A stretch of DNA of 64,000 nt from Gonatopus flavifemur (GCA_018340375.1 JAFFJZ010000007.1:28556001-28620000), one strand, 5' to 3'. Positions 22,641 to 35,320 are shown, numbered from the stretch's first letter. Notes: generated by a model not told the origin, from the sequence alone. Numbers and translations are program-made.

Positions 22641-23300
22641 GATGTTCAATCTTCAAAAACTACGATCACGATATATTTGAACAGTCAACAAGTGAAGTGA
22701 ATGAATTCACACAGCATAGAAATTTTTTTTTGTATCCTCCGCATAAACACGAACATATTTCTCATCGTCGATAGGTAACGCCATGTTGAATAGAACAAAA
22801 CCAAAAACAATGGACGAACCCATTTATCAGGAACAATTTGTTTTGAGTTTCAGTTCAAAACCAGTTTTAATTCCAGTTGAATAGAGATCAATGTAAGCTG
22901 CACTCTTGTTTGAGTTTGAGAAGGTTTTCCAGTGGCTGACTTTAAGTCAACCGAGTTTTCTTTTGGTTACATCTAGAATTCAGCTCATATTCTAACTGGA
23001 ATCAAGTTCTTCTTTTTACCATGAAATTTAGTTGATGAAGCTGAAAATTTTGCTGCAGAAGCTAAAATATAGCTATAGGGGCTCAAAAAATGTTTGTCCA
23101 TCTCACAAATCATTACCTTTTACCGTGTGTTAATGAGATTTCAGTTTATAAGCAGTCAGGAGTGTGGTTGTCATTTTTGGGTTAAATTTCTACCCTTTCA
23201 GAGTGACAATTCAAGATTTATCGTTATAAATTCACAATTCTTTCAGGTTTGGAATGAATATGATTTTTAACTTTTTTAGATTTAAAGAGTTAAAGAACAG

Positions 23301-23584
23301 CACAGTAAAAAGTGAAACTTAAAGTGATCCCGAATATCAGCTTAAAAATGCAGCCAAAAGTAGCGGCTTTTCCAACTGAAAGTAAGCAATGAAAAAGACT
23401 GAATTTCAGTTAATTCCATGTTACTTTGGAATTAAGATGGAATTCTATTTTAATTTCAAAGTAAGATGGAATTAACTGAAATTCAGTTTTTTTCATTGCT
23501 TACTTTCAGTTGGAATAGCCGCTACTTTTGGCTGCATTTTTAAGCTAATATTCGGGATCACTTTAAGTTTTACTTTTTACTGTG
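23301..23584. mobile_element. CACAGTAAAAAGT foldback MITE, near-complete palindrome
   Basis: Two arms of about 130 bp (CACAGTAAAAAGTGAAACTT ... CAGCCAAAAGTAGCGGC and their reverse) meet at a short centre near 23440. Flanks AG and AA do not match, so the target duplication is lost or mutated. The high arm identity suggests a fairly recent foldback. Confidence 0.8.
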
Positions 23585-23589
23585 AAAGA

Positions 23590-26500
23590 TAAGGGAACCT
23601 TTACTTTTGCATAATTTGGAGAAAAAATGGTCATAAGAGAGAGAAAAAAACATAAAATTATATTAAAAATCTTTGATCATTTTCTTTATCCTCTGTCAAG
23701 GAAATAAAACCAAACCAACACTTGGTATTTTGTAAAGGAAAAGGGTGCAATCTTTCGTATCTTTACCTCCATTTTTTCTACTCTGCAATGAATACTCATT
23801 ATCCTTGATCATCAATTATGAATGAGGGAAATATTTGATTAGAGGTTGAAAACGATACGAGTATTTGAAGATATTACCTCTCTATAATAAGAGATTATAA
23901 ATTTATGCGCGGCGCGCGATGCTTCTCGTCGCGAACAAGACAAATTCCAGTACGAAATGAACGAGTAGTTGCATATTCTTCTCGTGCTTTGCAAATGTTT
24001 TTGAACAATGCTCTTCCGGATGAATAAGCTTGCTTGTATTATATTGTTTAAACTGCGGGCAATACTACGCAGTTGTATTAAATCTACAATAAATGAATAC
24101 CAATTTATTTACCTTATGATTCAACTCGTGCAATTATCTTTCGAAATCAAAGTTATTTTAGTGGTAGATTATACTTAGATAAAGATTTTATGCATCATTT
24201 TTATGATAATTGCTTTTAGAATATAAATTCAATGTAAGATAAATGCATTGGGTAGACAAAGTTCCAGTGCCAAGGTGGCTGGTGGTTGCTGTTTTTACCC
24301 TGTTCAAGGAGAGAAAAGGAGGAAGAAAAAGGAGGGTTTGGGACTATTCATACGGAATATCTTTCTTTCTTTCTTCCTCTCTCTCTTTCTCTTCCTTTTG
24401 CTCTCTCTTGAGGTAAACTGGACCACCTTCGAGAACATTTTTTTCTCTTCCATTCTGGGCAACTTCTTGGTTGTCCAAGGCCGTAGCGCACGTCGCTGAA
24501 ATACGACGGGAAATAAACATTGACGTTTATTGCACTTGAAGATGCTCATATACCCACCACCTACACTACTTACACTACTTATAACTGAAAGTGTATATTC
24601 CCACTATACGGTTTAGATCTTTCGACTGGACAGTAGTCATTAAATTAATAAAAATGGTTTTCATCTATTAGGGTCAGCCTGAAGTGGGTATCATAGATAA
24701 TAAGTCTCAAGTACTGGAAACAGGGATGAAAATAAATTATTCTTTCTTCCATTATGTTATTACATCCTCGTAAGAGTGAAGAAGATATATCTGAGGGATT
24801 TAAAACTGCAAGGATTTGTTCATTACATAATAATAATAATACTTAATACCGAAGACGCCTCAGAAGTCAGAAGTGGATGACAAGACATATTTTCTCAATA
24901 TGATCAATAGACAAATAAAACTGAAATTCGAGTCTCATTTGTTTTCTTCATGGATGTTTCTTTTAGGCGACTGAATGCGTTTGACAGATCCTTGGTTTAT
25001 GCCACGTATATATGAGTTGGAAAGTGAAGTGACAGACCATCAGCATCAAATTACTACCGGTGCATAATACTGACTCTTGACCGGTCACCGTAGGGGGTCT
25101 TTAAACCTCCACAAGTCATAATTAATCCTCTGCTTTTGGACGTCAGACATTTATAACACCGTTTCCTTTATTTGAAGGATTAGCATTCATTTTTTGTACA
25201 TGAAATTCATAAATCAATTTATTCCACTTTCTAGCATTGAATAACAGAATTCAAACATTTGTTCCAAGAAAGTATGATAATATTAGCTAGATAAAGTGAT
25301 TTTTGTCTATATTTACAATTCGATGTTCGTAGGAATCTCTTTGAAATTGAACGGAACTTGTATTATTCACTCTGTTTAGATAATAGCAGAGATCGGTAGT
25401 GTGGAATTCTTGGAGCACTGAATTATAACTTGTGTTTCACAGAATCCATATAGCATCGCGCAATTATAGCAATGGAATGTGTACACGTGTATCAAGTGGA
25501 TAGATGTTGTATTTATGGTTGGGTGTCGTTGGAGTGCAGGTAGGGTGGCTATGTAATTAGCATTCGTTAAAATCATCTGTAGTAGAAACTCGATATTTAA
25601 CCCTACAAGTTCAATGCGAAATATGGCGTAGTTGAAAACTCGTGAGAGAAATGCTTTATATTAATAGGAAATCCACCGCGTCTCTATGGTCATCTATTAA
25701 TACGCATTCCTTGTGTAAAACAAGCTACAATTTGAACGCAACAATTTTATGAATGAACACGCTTATTCAAGCCAAGTTTTGAGGCCAAGGACATCATCAT
25801 CGTTTCCTTATTTTTGAATCTGAATTTACAACAGCATTCCAATTTATATAAGAAATAAGGGTCGATGGAGGAAATCATGATTCGTGACGGAGAATCGTGT
25901 TCACTTCCTCGCAGATTTCGCTCCTCTTTTCACAATCGACTATCATGAAATTGACATAAGCAATCTGGGATTCAATGCTCTCGTTGTATTCACCTTCGAG
26001 TTTTCTTTTGATGGATCTGCTTCATTCGGAGGTACTTTTTTTATCAGTCTCAAATTGTTGTAAATTGATTAATCATTAATTTTGAACATTTAGACTTACC
26101 ATTTTATGAGACTTTGAAAATATTCTACTGTATTCAGAACTCAGCGAACTTACCTGTAACAAAAGAAAATTATATCTAAATTAATAAAAAACCTGTAAAT
26201 TCCTTGGAAAGAAGTGGAAATGTCAATAATGTGGCATTAGGATTGTGTTTTTGCAGTCAATTATTACAAATCATTGAAATTCCGGATAAAATATAGATCT
26301 GATTTGACCCTTGCATATTTATTAACATCGGAATGTGTCTAATATTTTTGTTTAAACGGTAACTCAAATAATGTGTTATGTATTTCTTAGAATTATTCCG
26401 TTTTGATCGTCCATCTGAGAATGAAAAAATTGTAAAAATAAAGCTTATCATACATTTCAAAGAATAAAAAAGACCTCAATTAAAGAAGGTTCAACGGCTC

Positions 26501-28440
26501 CTTCGTGTACAGCATTTATATTTGTTCCTAAAAAGCATATCATTTACGAGAGAGGTAGGATATCGCCAACATTCTCCACTTAAGAAAAGATATAACGAGA
26601 AACATAAAAAATCCATGATTTCAGAAGTTCATTGAGATTCACCACTCATAATAGTTGCGAAATTTCAAATTGCTCCCAGACTATTTGAATAGCATACAAA
26701 GCTCCAACCGCTATGGAAGTATTAAATTTTGGATCCGCATTGGATAAAATTGTATTATAAACAATATTTTATGTGATACCCGATAAACAGATATAGCCGC
26801 ATCTGGTTATACATAATTCATACAAGAATGCTTTGTACGCAAAAATACAATTTTGGAATTTCAAGGAAAACGAGTATGCTTTAATTGTTTCATACTCGAA
26901 TATAATGTTTGTCCATTATTGACAGATATCCCTTCAAATGTTAACCGGTGAAACCTTATTATTTTCGCAATTGACCACATCCGAGCAACCTTGATTTCCT
27001 CCTCATGCTAAAGCGTCAAAGTCAAAGCAAAAGCAACAAAACATATGTCTTTTCATTTTTCAACGATCCTGGATTGATCCAAATGATCGTTTATTAAAAT
27101 TACTTCGCATATTATATATTTCTATTGAAACTCGTCACGCACGCATTTGTATTTTCTCTTATTTCTTCTCATGTTTCTGAATAGTACGCACGTTTGTCAC
27201 GTACATCCTGTTTATTCCCTATAAAATATCGATGAATTGTGAAAAACACAGAACCGGCAGAAGACAGAAGACAGAAGGCAGAAAGCAGAAAGAAAAGAAG
27301 AGAATGAAAATGACCTATACTTTACTCAATTACCTAGTTTATATTTGATGCCAAGACATTGCTATTAATCCCTCAAAATGTAATGAAAAAAAAAAAAAAC
27401 CAAGTACAGTCTTACGCACCAAATGGAAAGATCATTATTCGATAGGGCATTCTGCACGATACATTGTTAACAAGGTCTTGATTCCGTGTGATATTCACAA
27501 CCATTATTTTCTGTATCGGTTATGAATCTTGTAATATATAAATTAATATGATAATGTAATGCACGAATGGTGAAGTGAGGAACGAATGTGATTGAAAGTA
27601 AATTGAATCGTTAAACTGGAGGCGTGGATATTGGATGAAAAGAGTCCAGAAAATTTTGTATTTATTAATTTTTTACATAATTATATAGGGAATGAAACTG
27701 ATTTGTTCCCTTTATAAAGAAGGTTCCCAGATTAATTTTCAAATCATTCAATCTTTCAAGAAATGCCTCGTAAAACACCCATTAGATGTTGGATAGATAT
27801 TGAATTCATGTAAAGCGCACGCATAAAAAAAACATGAATTCGCTATGACAGCTATTCACATTTTTCGCTGGTATAGTTATTTTTTAGCTGCCACATCAAG
27901 AACTTGTGACTCACAACACAGGTTTTGCAGTTGATATATGTGGATAGCGAAACAATTTAACTGTGATAATTTTTCCCATGAGATCAACATTCCTCAGAAG
28001 ATCAATATTTGGTTTATTCAAACATTTGTAACAATCAAAATACAGAAATATCCTTCAAAATTGAGGAAAAAGGACTGCATCGCAAGAATACAACTTCTAT
28101 ATTAAGCACTGATGGATCAATTTAATCCAGTTCAAGTCTCGTTTTATACAACTGTATTAAATGTATCTCTACGACTTGTAAAGAGAAGCCGTTACCATTG
28201 AGTAAATGCTCATCCCTTTGTCAAAGCAGACTTGGGATTTGAAGATTTACATATGAGACATACATATAAACGTACGTATAAATAGTTTCATACACAGCCA
28301 TACATATGTGTACTATTTCTTATGAATTCCGTTGAGTCTTAACCTTGAAACACGATTGAAACATTGACCACGACGATGATATCTTTTTTATAATGTTGCA
28401 CGGATAAATCCGCGATTAGAATTATTCAATAATTCATTGT
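23590..28440. other. Gene-free stretch with low-complexity tracts
   Basis: Mostly unique AT-rich sequence. A CT-rich run lies at about 24360-24412 and a purine run at 27255-27305. A fragment of a TAGCTG-word element begins near 27823 (CACGCATAAAAAAAACATG) without a clear partner end. No gene supported. Confidence 0.4.
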
Positions 28441-28447
28441 ACAGGTA

Positions 28448-28638
28448 CACTGAGAAAAAAAGCAACATGGTCACAGAAACAATGCTCGCATGGTAAAGGA
28501 TTTATGGTTACAGTGACTTAAAATTTGATTATGATAACCAGGAAAACAAAACAAAATCACATAAATCTGGTTGTGACAACTATATGACATGGTCAAAGTC
28601 AAAAACATGGTTATGGGAACCAAATTTTTCTCTCAGTG
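28448..28638. mobile_element. CACTGAG-ended MITE (word ATGGTTAC)
   Basis: Ends CACTGAGAAAAAAAGCAAC and ...TTTCTCTCAGTG, TA on both sides. The interior has at least six ATGGTTA/TAACCA or ATGGTCA words in both orientations. Confidence 0.8.
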
Positions 28639-29087
28639 TACAATCCAATATCTCTGTGAAGGAAAGAAATTGTAACTTGAAAACAATCAATTCTAATGTT
28701 CTGAGTGAGATGATATAATGAATAAATCGAAGTTTCCAATTGTCAGCATTGCTTCTTATACCTTAATCGTGTTTATACTCTTGATAAATCATTACGCGGA
28801 GGAAAAAGATTTCGTTATTTTAAGGAATTCGTCTTCGCTAAGTAGATTGAATAACCTAACGATGAGAATTGGCTGTGTTAACGAACTGATTTGCTATAAT
28901 TATCAATCCTTCGCTTGGCTTGCGGAGCTTGATTTTCTAAAACAATGAATTGCCGTTCATTTTAACCATCTTGTTTGCTGTCCATATATTAACAAGCGAA
29001 TTTCGTTAACACAACGGAATTCTCGCCATTCCAGCGGATTGATCTTCTCCGTATATGACTACCAAAATCGGAGGATGTATAAAACTG

Positions 29088-29391
29088 CACGGAGAAAAAT
29101 GCCCCCCGAAAATATAAGAATTTTGGTTATTTTTCTGAGTAAACTGGAAACAGGAAGGTTTATAAAATGAATTCTTACATAAAAATACGGAAGATTACGA
29201 ATATTGTAGACAAAGTAATAGGTAGGATTGAAACTTTAAACGCTGACCATTAAATTTTATAAAGCGCATAGTAAAATTCAGTTATTCATTCGTAATCTTC
29301 CGCATTTTTATGTGAGAATCCATTTTACAAACCTTCCTGTTCCTGGTTTAGCGAGCAAAATAAAAAGAAGTAGTATATTTGTTTATCCGTG
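29088..29391. mobile_element. CACGG foldback MITE, TG duplication
   Basis: Ends CACGGAGAAAAATGCCCC and ...TTTATCCGTG, TG on both sides. Inner arms GGAAACAGGAAGGTTTATAA and ATACGGAAGATTACGAAT pair with the right half over about 75 bp. Confidence 0.8.
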
Positions 29392-29779
29392 TGAGACTAG
29401 AGGTAGATTATTATTGCTCACCTCTGTAACATCTAACTAAACTTTATTCGAATGAATGAACGATGTTTATATATTACAATGATGAATTACAACACCAATA
29501 GAGAGAAAATTTGGTAGGATACTTGAGGGTATTGAAGAAACATTCGACCAAATCGATATTGTTCACCCCCTTAACGTTGGCAGTCATTATCATCTCTCTG
29601 TAGTTCAATTTGAGCATCCCCCTCCTTTAACCTCTGTCGCAGACTGTCGCAGACAGTGGAGAAAAATACGTGTGTCCGCAGATGTGTGAATACAGTTGAA
29701 TTTCTATGTGAAGAAAAAACTCAGTAAAATTCATCATTATAAATGAAATCTTTTGTGAAAAAAACTCTTTGATTCAAAT

Positions 29780-30150
29780 TTAATTTTCATCACGTTTCTC
29801 TACGTTTCCATATCGTATCCCACAAGGGAGAATAATGGAACCGTATGATTGAGATGCGATACTATATAATATGAAAAAAACTCTGCCAATTGGCATATGG
29901 CTTCCTCGTTTGTGTTGAAAAAAAATACATGTTTTCTTTCCCTCTCCCGTTTTTCTTAGAGAATCAGGTTGAAATTTATATAGGACTGCGATCCACACTG
30001 CATAAAACTGTGGTGAAAATTTCATGAAAATTGGATGATAGGAACGGAAGTTATCCGCATAATAACGATGTTTAAGAAATTTTCAAATTTTGTTTCGAAG
30101 CTCAGTGCCACTTTCTTCCTTCAATTCCGATTTGTTTGAAATTTACACCA
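29780..30150 (-). repeat. Inverted copy of the higher-order repeat of 8.0-9.1 kb
   Basis: On the minus strand the order is TGTAAATTTCAAAC, CACTGAGCTTCGAAACAAAA, then CCGTTCCTATCATCCAATTT and ATATAAATTTCAACCTGATT. This matches the C-A' part of the array. It lacks the MITE found at 8516 and so provides its empty site. Confidence 0.7.
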
Positions 30151-30152
30151 TA

Positions 30153-30392
30153 CTCTCCAAATTCCTTGGAGTGAAATTTCACTCTTTAAGAGTGAACTAT
30201 CACTCCATTAGCCAGCCAGAAGTGAGTCTGTCCTATTAGAGTGAAACTTCACTCTTGTGAAGAGTGATCTCTATGTTCGAGTTATTTTTCACTCCGGAAA
30301 GGGTGATTTCATCAACTCTGAATTAGACTGACAATATTCACCGCATATCCAACAGTGAAAAGTCTCACTCCAAATGCGAGTGATTTTGTAAT
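30153..30392. mobile_element. CTCTCCAAA-ended element (word GAGTGAAATTTCACTC)
   Basis: After TA it begins CTCTCCAAATTCCTTGGAGTG and continues as an array of GAGTGAAA/TTTCACTC words. The right end is uncertain. It resembles 62690-62961 and about 50291-50400. Confidence 0.5.
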
Positions 30393-30542
30393 ATGTCTTT
30401 TAGGTGCAAATCTGTTACGAATTTTTATTACTTTTGTGGAGAAAATGAAAAAAAAGAATTTGTGTGTACCTTACTACATTTTTAACTTCGCATGTTCCTG
30501 AATCACTTATTGCAGTGAGAGAAATTATGCACCATCTTTGAG

Positions 30543-30620
30543 AGAATCGAACCTCTAGAGAACCTACCTATATTCTGACCTACATAATCCATGCCTAACC
30601 AACCTGAGCTAAACCGACAC
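30543..30620 (-). repeat. tRNA-derived SINE head, second family
   Basis: Read on the minus strand: TTTAGCTCAGGTTGGTTAGG (A box), a TGGATTATGTAGG arm, then AGAGGTTCGATTCTCTC (B box). Box order and spacing fit a tRNA-derived polymerase III promoter; the stems are not those of an intact tRNA. Confidence 0.55.
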
Positions 30621-31169
30621 TTGTATGGACGAACGACAAAGTTGTAACAAGTGTGTATGTGGAGTACCTCGTTTGGTTTCCTAATGAATGTTTGAAGCAA
30701 TCTAACATCAATAATGAATGTGTAAAATATTGAATATTTTATCAATAATATGCCAGTGAGTAGAATTTAAGTTTGAATTTGAAAAATTTTCAACCTATGT
30801 AATTTTCAACCTCAATACTATTGGATTACGTGTTACGAGATGTATTGGAAGAGCTTGGAAAATTTTCTCAATAAAATTGATTGAACTTACAATCATTGAT
30901 GTATAATTTTATATAAAGTGAATTTGAGTTTAGAAGTAGATTCGAATCCTTCAATTAAGTGGCTATTCAATTTGATTATTCAAAATTTATTTTAGGAACA
31001 TTTACCATAATTCAAGAACTGATTATACATAATTCAATCTAACATAATCAAGTTATAATGAAATTTCTATAGGAAAGGGTACAAATGTATGAGATTTATA
31101 TATGAAAAGATGTTACATTTTACAATAAAATTAGATAGTTATATATTAGTGTTATACGATTCACACATA

Positions 31170-31440
31170 TACAGGGTGTCCCAAATAAGAATATAAACGT
31201 GAAGATCTTCGAAAGGAGTAGTGGGAGCCAAAAATGTTTTAGGTGAAAGTTAGGTTCAGAGGGGGGCTGTTTATGGTGACATCAGTTTTGACCTTGATGT
31301 GAGTTTTGAAGGTCATTCGACAGGTGATAACACTTTTTTTAATGGGAACCACTAGTTCTGGTTATGGAATCGTTTTCTACGTGAAAAAACATGAAATTTT
31401 ATGTAACGCATTATTTGGTAAGAATCGTATTTTCCAAGAT
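31170..31440 (+). mobile_element. Solo end of a CAGGGTGTCCCA-type element
   Basis: TACAGGGTGTCCCAAATAAG at 31170 matches the terminal signature of the MITE at 63261-63578, but the inner sequence differs and no partner end is visible. Truncated or with a decayed right end. Confidence 0.45.
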
Positions 31441-31464
31441 ATTGCAGTGACCAGCTAGTAAACT

Positions 31465-31695
31465 TGTGTTTCGGATGAGACCAAGACTGCTCTCGGTATC
31501 GACCCCGAGATCGAGACGACCCGAGCCATTATTCCCCGAAACCGAGACGATATCTGTCAAGCCGAGAGTCTCGACGATACTCAGTTTCTCGAATGTATTG
31601 CCGGCACCAAGCATCTCGACTTGATACCAAGAATCTGGACTCGAGACCGAGACGATACTGGTTTTTTCGAGACTGAATCAAGACCGAGATCGATC
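31465..31695. repeat. Array of GAGACCGAGACGATA words
   Basis: About ten direct and inverted copies of GAGACCGAGA/TCTCGGTCTC-like words in 230 bp, such as CCGAGACGATATCTG and CGAGACGATACTGG. It has the same iterated-word style as the MITE interiors but unrelated sequence. Flanked on the right by the 31739-31830 repeat. Confidence 0.55.
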
Positions 31696-31738
31696 CCCAC
31701 AGACAGACACGGAGCCAGAATTACTCCCTGAGCTCTGA

Positions 31739-31830
31739 GGAACATTTTGATCTAAGAGATTTTGAGTTTGGAGGAAAAAAATGTTTGGTCCCTCGGAACG
31801 ATCACAAAGCTTCCCTCTAACGAGGAAGCA
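31739..31830 (-). repeat. Inverted copy of the 7.7-8.0 kb repeat (empty site)
   Basis: The minus strand reads GCTTCCTCGTTAGAGGGAAG, CTTTGTGATCGTTCC, then CAAACTCAAAATCTCTTAGA, matching 7710-8020 without the 227-bp MITE. Confidence 0.8.
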
Positions 31831-32803
31831 ATACAATTCGCAAAACATATATTATATCATGTTGAAAATATTGTTAAGTTACAATATTTCATATGCAACT
31901 CTGATCTCAAACGTTAATACATCTGCTCGAGTATCATCAAACGGTAAAACAATTGCATTCTCTCGATCCTTTATGATGCACTATGCATTTTCCCATATAT
32001 ACCCTCCATTGTCAATGGCGTTATACCCTGTTATTTGAATCGAACAGACGCACAGGCCATATTTATTCTATCCGTATGGTGTGATGATGAAGTTTCACAG
32101 AACAAAGAATTGAGTGAATCAATTCAACTCCATGTGTTAATGGTTTGGGAGAATTCAAATAACCGACTGGAGAATTAAATCCATTAAAACACCCTCTTTT
32201 TTTCAGTCTCGATTGCTATCGAATTGACGAGATGAGAAATGTTGAGAAATGATTTCAATATTAGGGGAGTATAACGATGATTTCAATTCAATAAAAGATA
32301 TGTTAGAGATGCATAGAAAAATGTGTATTGCAGAAATTTTCCTTTATATCAAAAATATGAATTGTTGTCAGCCCTTGGCTGCCACACTTCTTCTGTGTAA
32401 CACAGTGGTTATGCAAGAATTTATTCGAATACCAAGCTGTAAAACTTCCACCAAACCCAAATTAACTGTACTTATACTTGTGTCGAAAAAAATTCTTAAA
32501 CCATCGTTTTTCAGAATCAAATGGTTTGTTCAAAGAAAAATTCATGTCACATTAGGCTAGAGTGAGGTATTAGAAGTTTTGAACTGGCACCAGATTGCGC
32601 AAGGAGTTTGAATTCCGAGTTTTTAGATCGTAATTCAAGACGAAAATTTGTTGAGGTCAATTCCACCCCACAGTGTCAACTAAGGGTTAAGGGTTCACAA
32701 TTTGTATTCTTCGAGTGTTCAGAACACGCGTCGATGAACGGTATTTTTATATCTGAAACATTTTAGAATAAGTGCGTTTTTTACGAAACATTTTTTTTCA
32801 GCA

Positions 32804-32977
32804 CACGGAATGCTCTTCAGCTCCAATGGAAGAACCGACTCCCATGAATCTACGCACAATTTACGATTTCCTACTGCGGTAGCTAAGAAATAGCTACAGC
32901 TGCAATTATTTTAGCCATAGCGGTGAAAAAAGGGTGTTGAAAGAGTGAGTAGCTACCACAGCTATTTTTTTTCCGTG
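32804..32977. mobile_element. CACGG MITE (word GTAGCTAC), CA/TA flanks
   Basis: Left CACGGAATGCTCTTCAG; right, reversed, CACGGAAAAAAAATAGCTG. The inner TAGCTACAGCTGCAATTATT ... GGTGAAAAAAGGGTG text also occurs at 61500-61600. Confidence 0.6.
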
Positions 32978-33179
32978 TAGAGGAAATTCTATTTGCAAGA
33001 TCATCGAAAAGCGAATTTGATCGAAGAGGTAGTATATCAAGTACGGAAAGTGCGCGTCTGAAGTGAGTGGGAGGTACGGTTGGGCCAAGGGAAATTAAAA
33101 GATTGATAGAGAGGCTCGCCAAGACTCAAACGCACCTTCCACACATTCAGTGTAGGAAGGACATATTTTTTAATTTAGA

Positions 33180-34242
33180 TCTCTTCATGCCAAATACATT
33201 ATTTTTCAATTGCGGATTCCCTGGTTCATCCTGGACGTCCTAATTCCGATTTATTCTGAAGTTTTTGGGATAGAATTCTATCTTCATAATAGTGAAGCGT
33301 GACATGACGCACAGTGGGAAATTCTGGTGTATTTATTGACAAAAATCAACCTACAACCCAATTTTCATCCGATGCTGATGAATTTGCTTTTAAAAAACTC
33401 AGAAAGAGTTCCACTTCGACGTATCACTGCGGCATTTTTGTTTGGAGCAATCCGATATTTATACAATTTAACAAAAACTCCATAAATTTTCAATAAAAAA
33501 ACATCGATACTGCAAAATATTGCTTTTTAGTGATGAGAATTCTCGAATTTTCAATAGTTAGGAGCTATATAAAGTTGTCCCGGTTTTCTTAAGTCTTTTC
33601 TGCTATCCCACAACCAACTTTGATTTTGAGGAAGTTATTTCTATTCACAAACATTTTTGATCTTTGGGTGGATTATGTAATTTCTATCACATTTCTATAG
33701 CATTTTTGTGCTCCTCCATCACAAGTATTAGTACTTTCATGCGAAGAAATATGTTTCGTCACGTAAAACAGGAAAAACGTTTCTTTTTAGACAGATAATG
33801 ACTCACTCGTTCACCAAATCTTCTTCTTCAATTTTGATTTGAATTCTCCTCTAATTCAGTTTGATATTACGGAAATGCCGCAGTGATACATCCAAGGGAA
33901 ACCCTCTCTGAGTATTCCGAAATGAAATTCATCAGCATCGGATGAAAATTGAGTTGTAGGCTGATTTTTGTCCACGAATGCACCAAAATTTCCCACTGTG
34001 TGACGTCTCAGGTCAATTGCAGCTTTATTCACCGTTTAGCTACTACATTCGGAAATCGTAGGTGTGACTGCATCGCTTTTGTGGTTGATATTTGGATAGC
34101 CGAATAACTTAGCTGTTGAATTTTCGCTGCGGCAGCTACATTTCTTGTTGCTATCGCTAAGCGAGTAGCCATGATAGCCGACAAATAGCCCCAGCAACTA
34201 ATTTCTAACTATCCAAATAACCGCTCATTATATTTTTCCGTG
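33180..34242 (-). repeat. Composite repeat A, host of the Transib-like MITE (paralogue at 60.9-61.5 kb)
   Basis: On the minus strand it begins with CACGGAAAAATATAATGAGC (end at 34242). It continues through GCAACAAGAAATGTAGCTGC and GCAATTGACCTGAGACGTCA, then, after the inserted MITE, CTTCACTATTATGAAGATAG and AATTGAAAAATAATGTATTT. The plus strand at 60927-61500 follows the same order. Each copy carries a different insertion absent from the other. Confidence 0.75.
33310..34000. mobile_element. Transib-like MITE with CACAGTG ends and 5-bp duplication
   Basis: 691 bp. Ends CACAGTGGGAAATTCTGGTG and, reversed, CACACAGTGGGAAATTTTGG aligned at CACAGTGGG; long inverted arms follow (CAATTTTCATCCGATGCTGA on both sides). 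TGACG lies at 33305-33309 and again at 34001-34005, while the paralogue at 60.9-61.1 kb has a single copy (ACATGACGTGTCAGG on its minus strand). CAC(A/T)GTG termini and 5-bp duplications are hallmarks of Transib, the family related to RAG1. No transposase is encoded. Confidence 0.8.
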
Positions 34243-34508
34243 TGTATTTTGAAATGTAATCTCAAGTTAAGTGCAGTGCTTTTGGATTTATTTTCATAAA
34301 ATAATCTCGAGTGATAAATTGAAACGATTAGGCTACCTTTTATTCCTCTGACCGTGTTCATGGACTATCAATGTTACTGTACGATCAGTTGAAGCATGAA
34401 AAGTCTACATAAACCAACTGAATGTTTGAGCTTTGAGCCAAATTGGCTGAAATGTGTTATCTAGTTGCCCCCACATGGATCCCATCTAGTAAATGAATGG
34501 TAAATGGG
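34241..34508 (+). repeat. Dispersed repeat, copy 2 (first copy 14041-14312)
   Basis: Same block order as the first copy, starting GTATTTTGAAATGTAATC and ending near GAATGGTAAATGG. The two copies are flanked by unrelated DNA. Confidence 0.7.
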
Positions 34509-34986
34509 ACGCCCAGACAAATTTTTACCAGGGTTGGTGTGGAGATAAACTTTCCACATTTTTTATAGTATTCCGGATTAGGGGCGAGTGTTATGTATGG
34601 GACATTACATTAAGTTTTTTTGAAATGGACATTGAAAATTGTTCAGATGAAACAACAAGAGTTTTGTTGGGTAAATAAAATATTTTATTGAGAGTAACAA
34701 AACTGTGACACATCATTTAAAAATGTTTCTCAATGTACTTTCGGGAAATGGGCTACGTAGGAATCAAAGTGTCTCTGATTTTCCACAAAATTGAAACTAG
34801 CAGCCAATTTTGAATTTCACTGATTCGGATTTAGATAGCCCAGTGTTGAAAGTTCTTATTAAACTTGACTCTAATATTTTTCAAATCAGAAATTGATTGA
34901 GTTGTTTCCTTCAAGTATGCAGTTTGAACGCATAAGGAGATACTAGCGCCGTGGTCTGAGCCAAATCGTTCATTCCCCACTACTTA

Positions 34987-35244
34987 CACGGAAGAAATAT
35001 TATTTTATATATTACGATGTGGATAACGGGGGACTATACTGCAAAATTAACCGATTCAAAATGTAACCTCATGAATTGTGCTGTTTTTTTATTGAATCAT
35101 GTCGAATATTACGATGTTAACTCCTACAAAGAGAGGTTATAATAGCAGTATTCCTCTCAAACATCTGACAATTCCTGCTTTTTCAATTATAGTCCTATGC
35201 TATGATTTCAACATCGGAATTTATAAGATAATATTCTTTCCGTG
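34987..35244. mobile_element. CACGG MITE, TA duplication
   Basis: Ends CACGGAAGAAATATTATTTT and, reversed, CACGGAAAGAATATTATCTT; arms continue ...TTACGATGTGG / ...TTCCGATGTTG. TA on both sides. Confidence 0.82.
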
Positions 35245-35254
35245 TAGGCTCAAG

Positions 35255-35320
35255 AAAATCAAAATATCGCCCTGTACAGCCATTCAGCACAATGGCTGTA
35301 CAGGGCGATATTTTGATTTT
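35255..35320. repeat. Perfect 30-bp stem-loop with 6-nt loop
   Basis: 35255-35284 (AAAATCAAAATATCGCCC ... GCCATT) is exactly complementary to 35291-35320, with loop CAGCAC. It lies 10 bp from the right end of the preceding MITE. A perfect stem means recent formation or constraint; precursor-like small RNA or a foldback scar are both possible. Confidence 0.85.

Noticed and set aside
28718..28948. 76-codon frame with a signal-peptide-like start
   Set aside because: A single hydrophobic stretch is common in AT-rich translation; no conserved motif or cysteine pattern.
31170..31440. Complete CAGGGTGTCCCA element
   Set aside because: Only one terminus found; called as a solo end.
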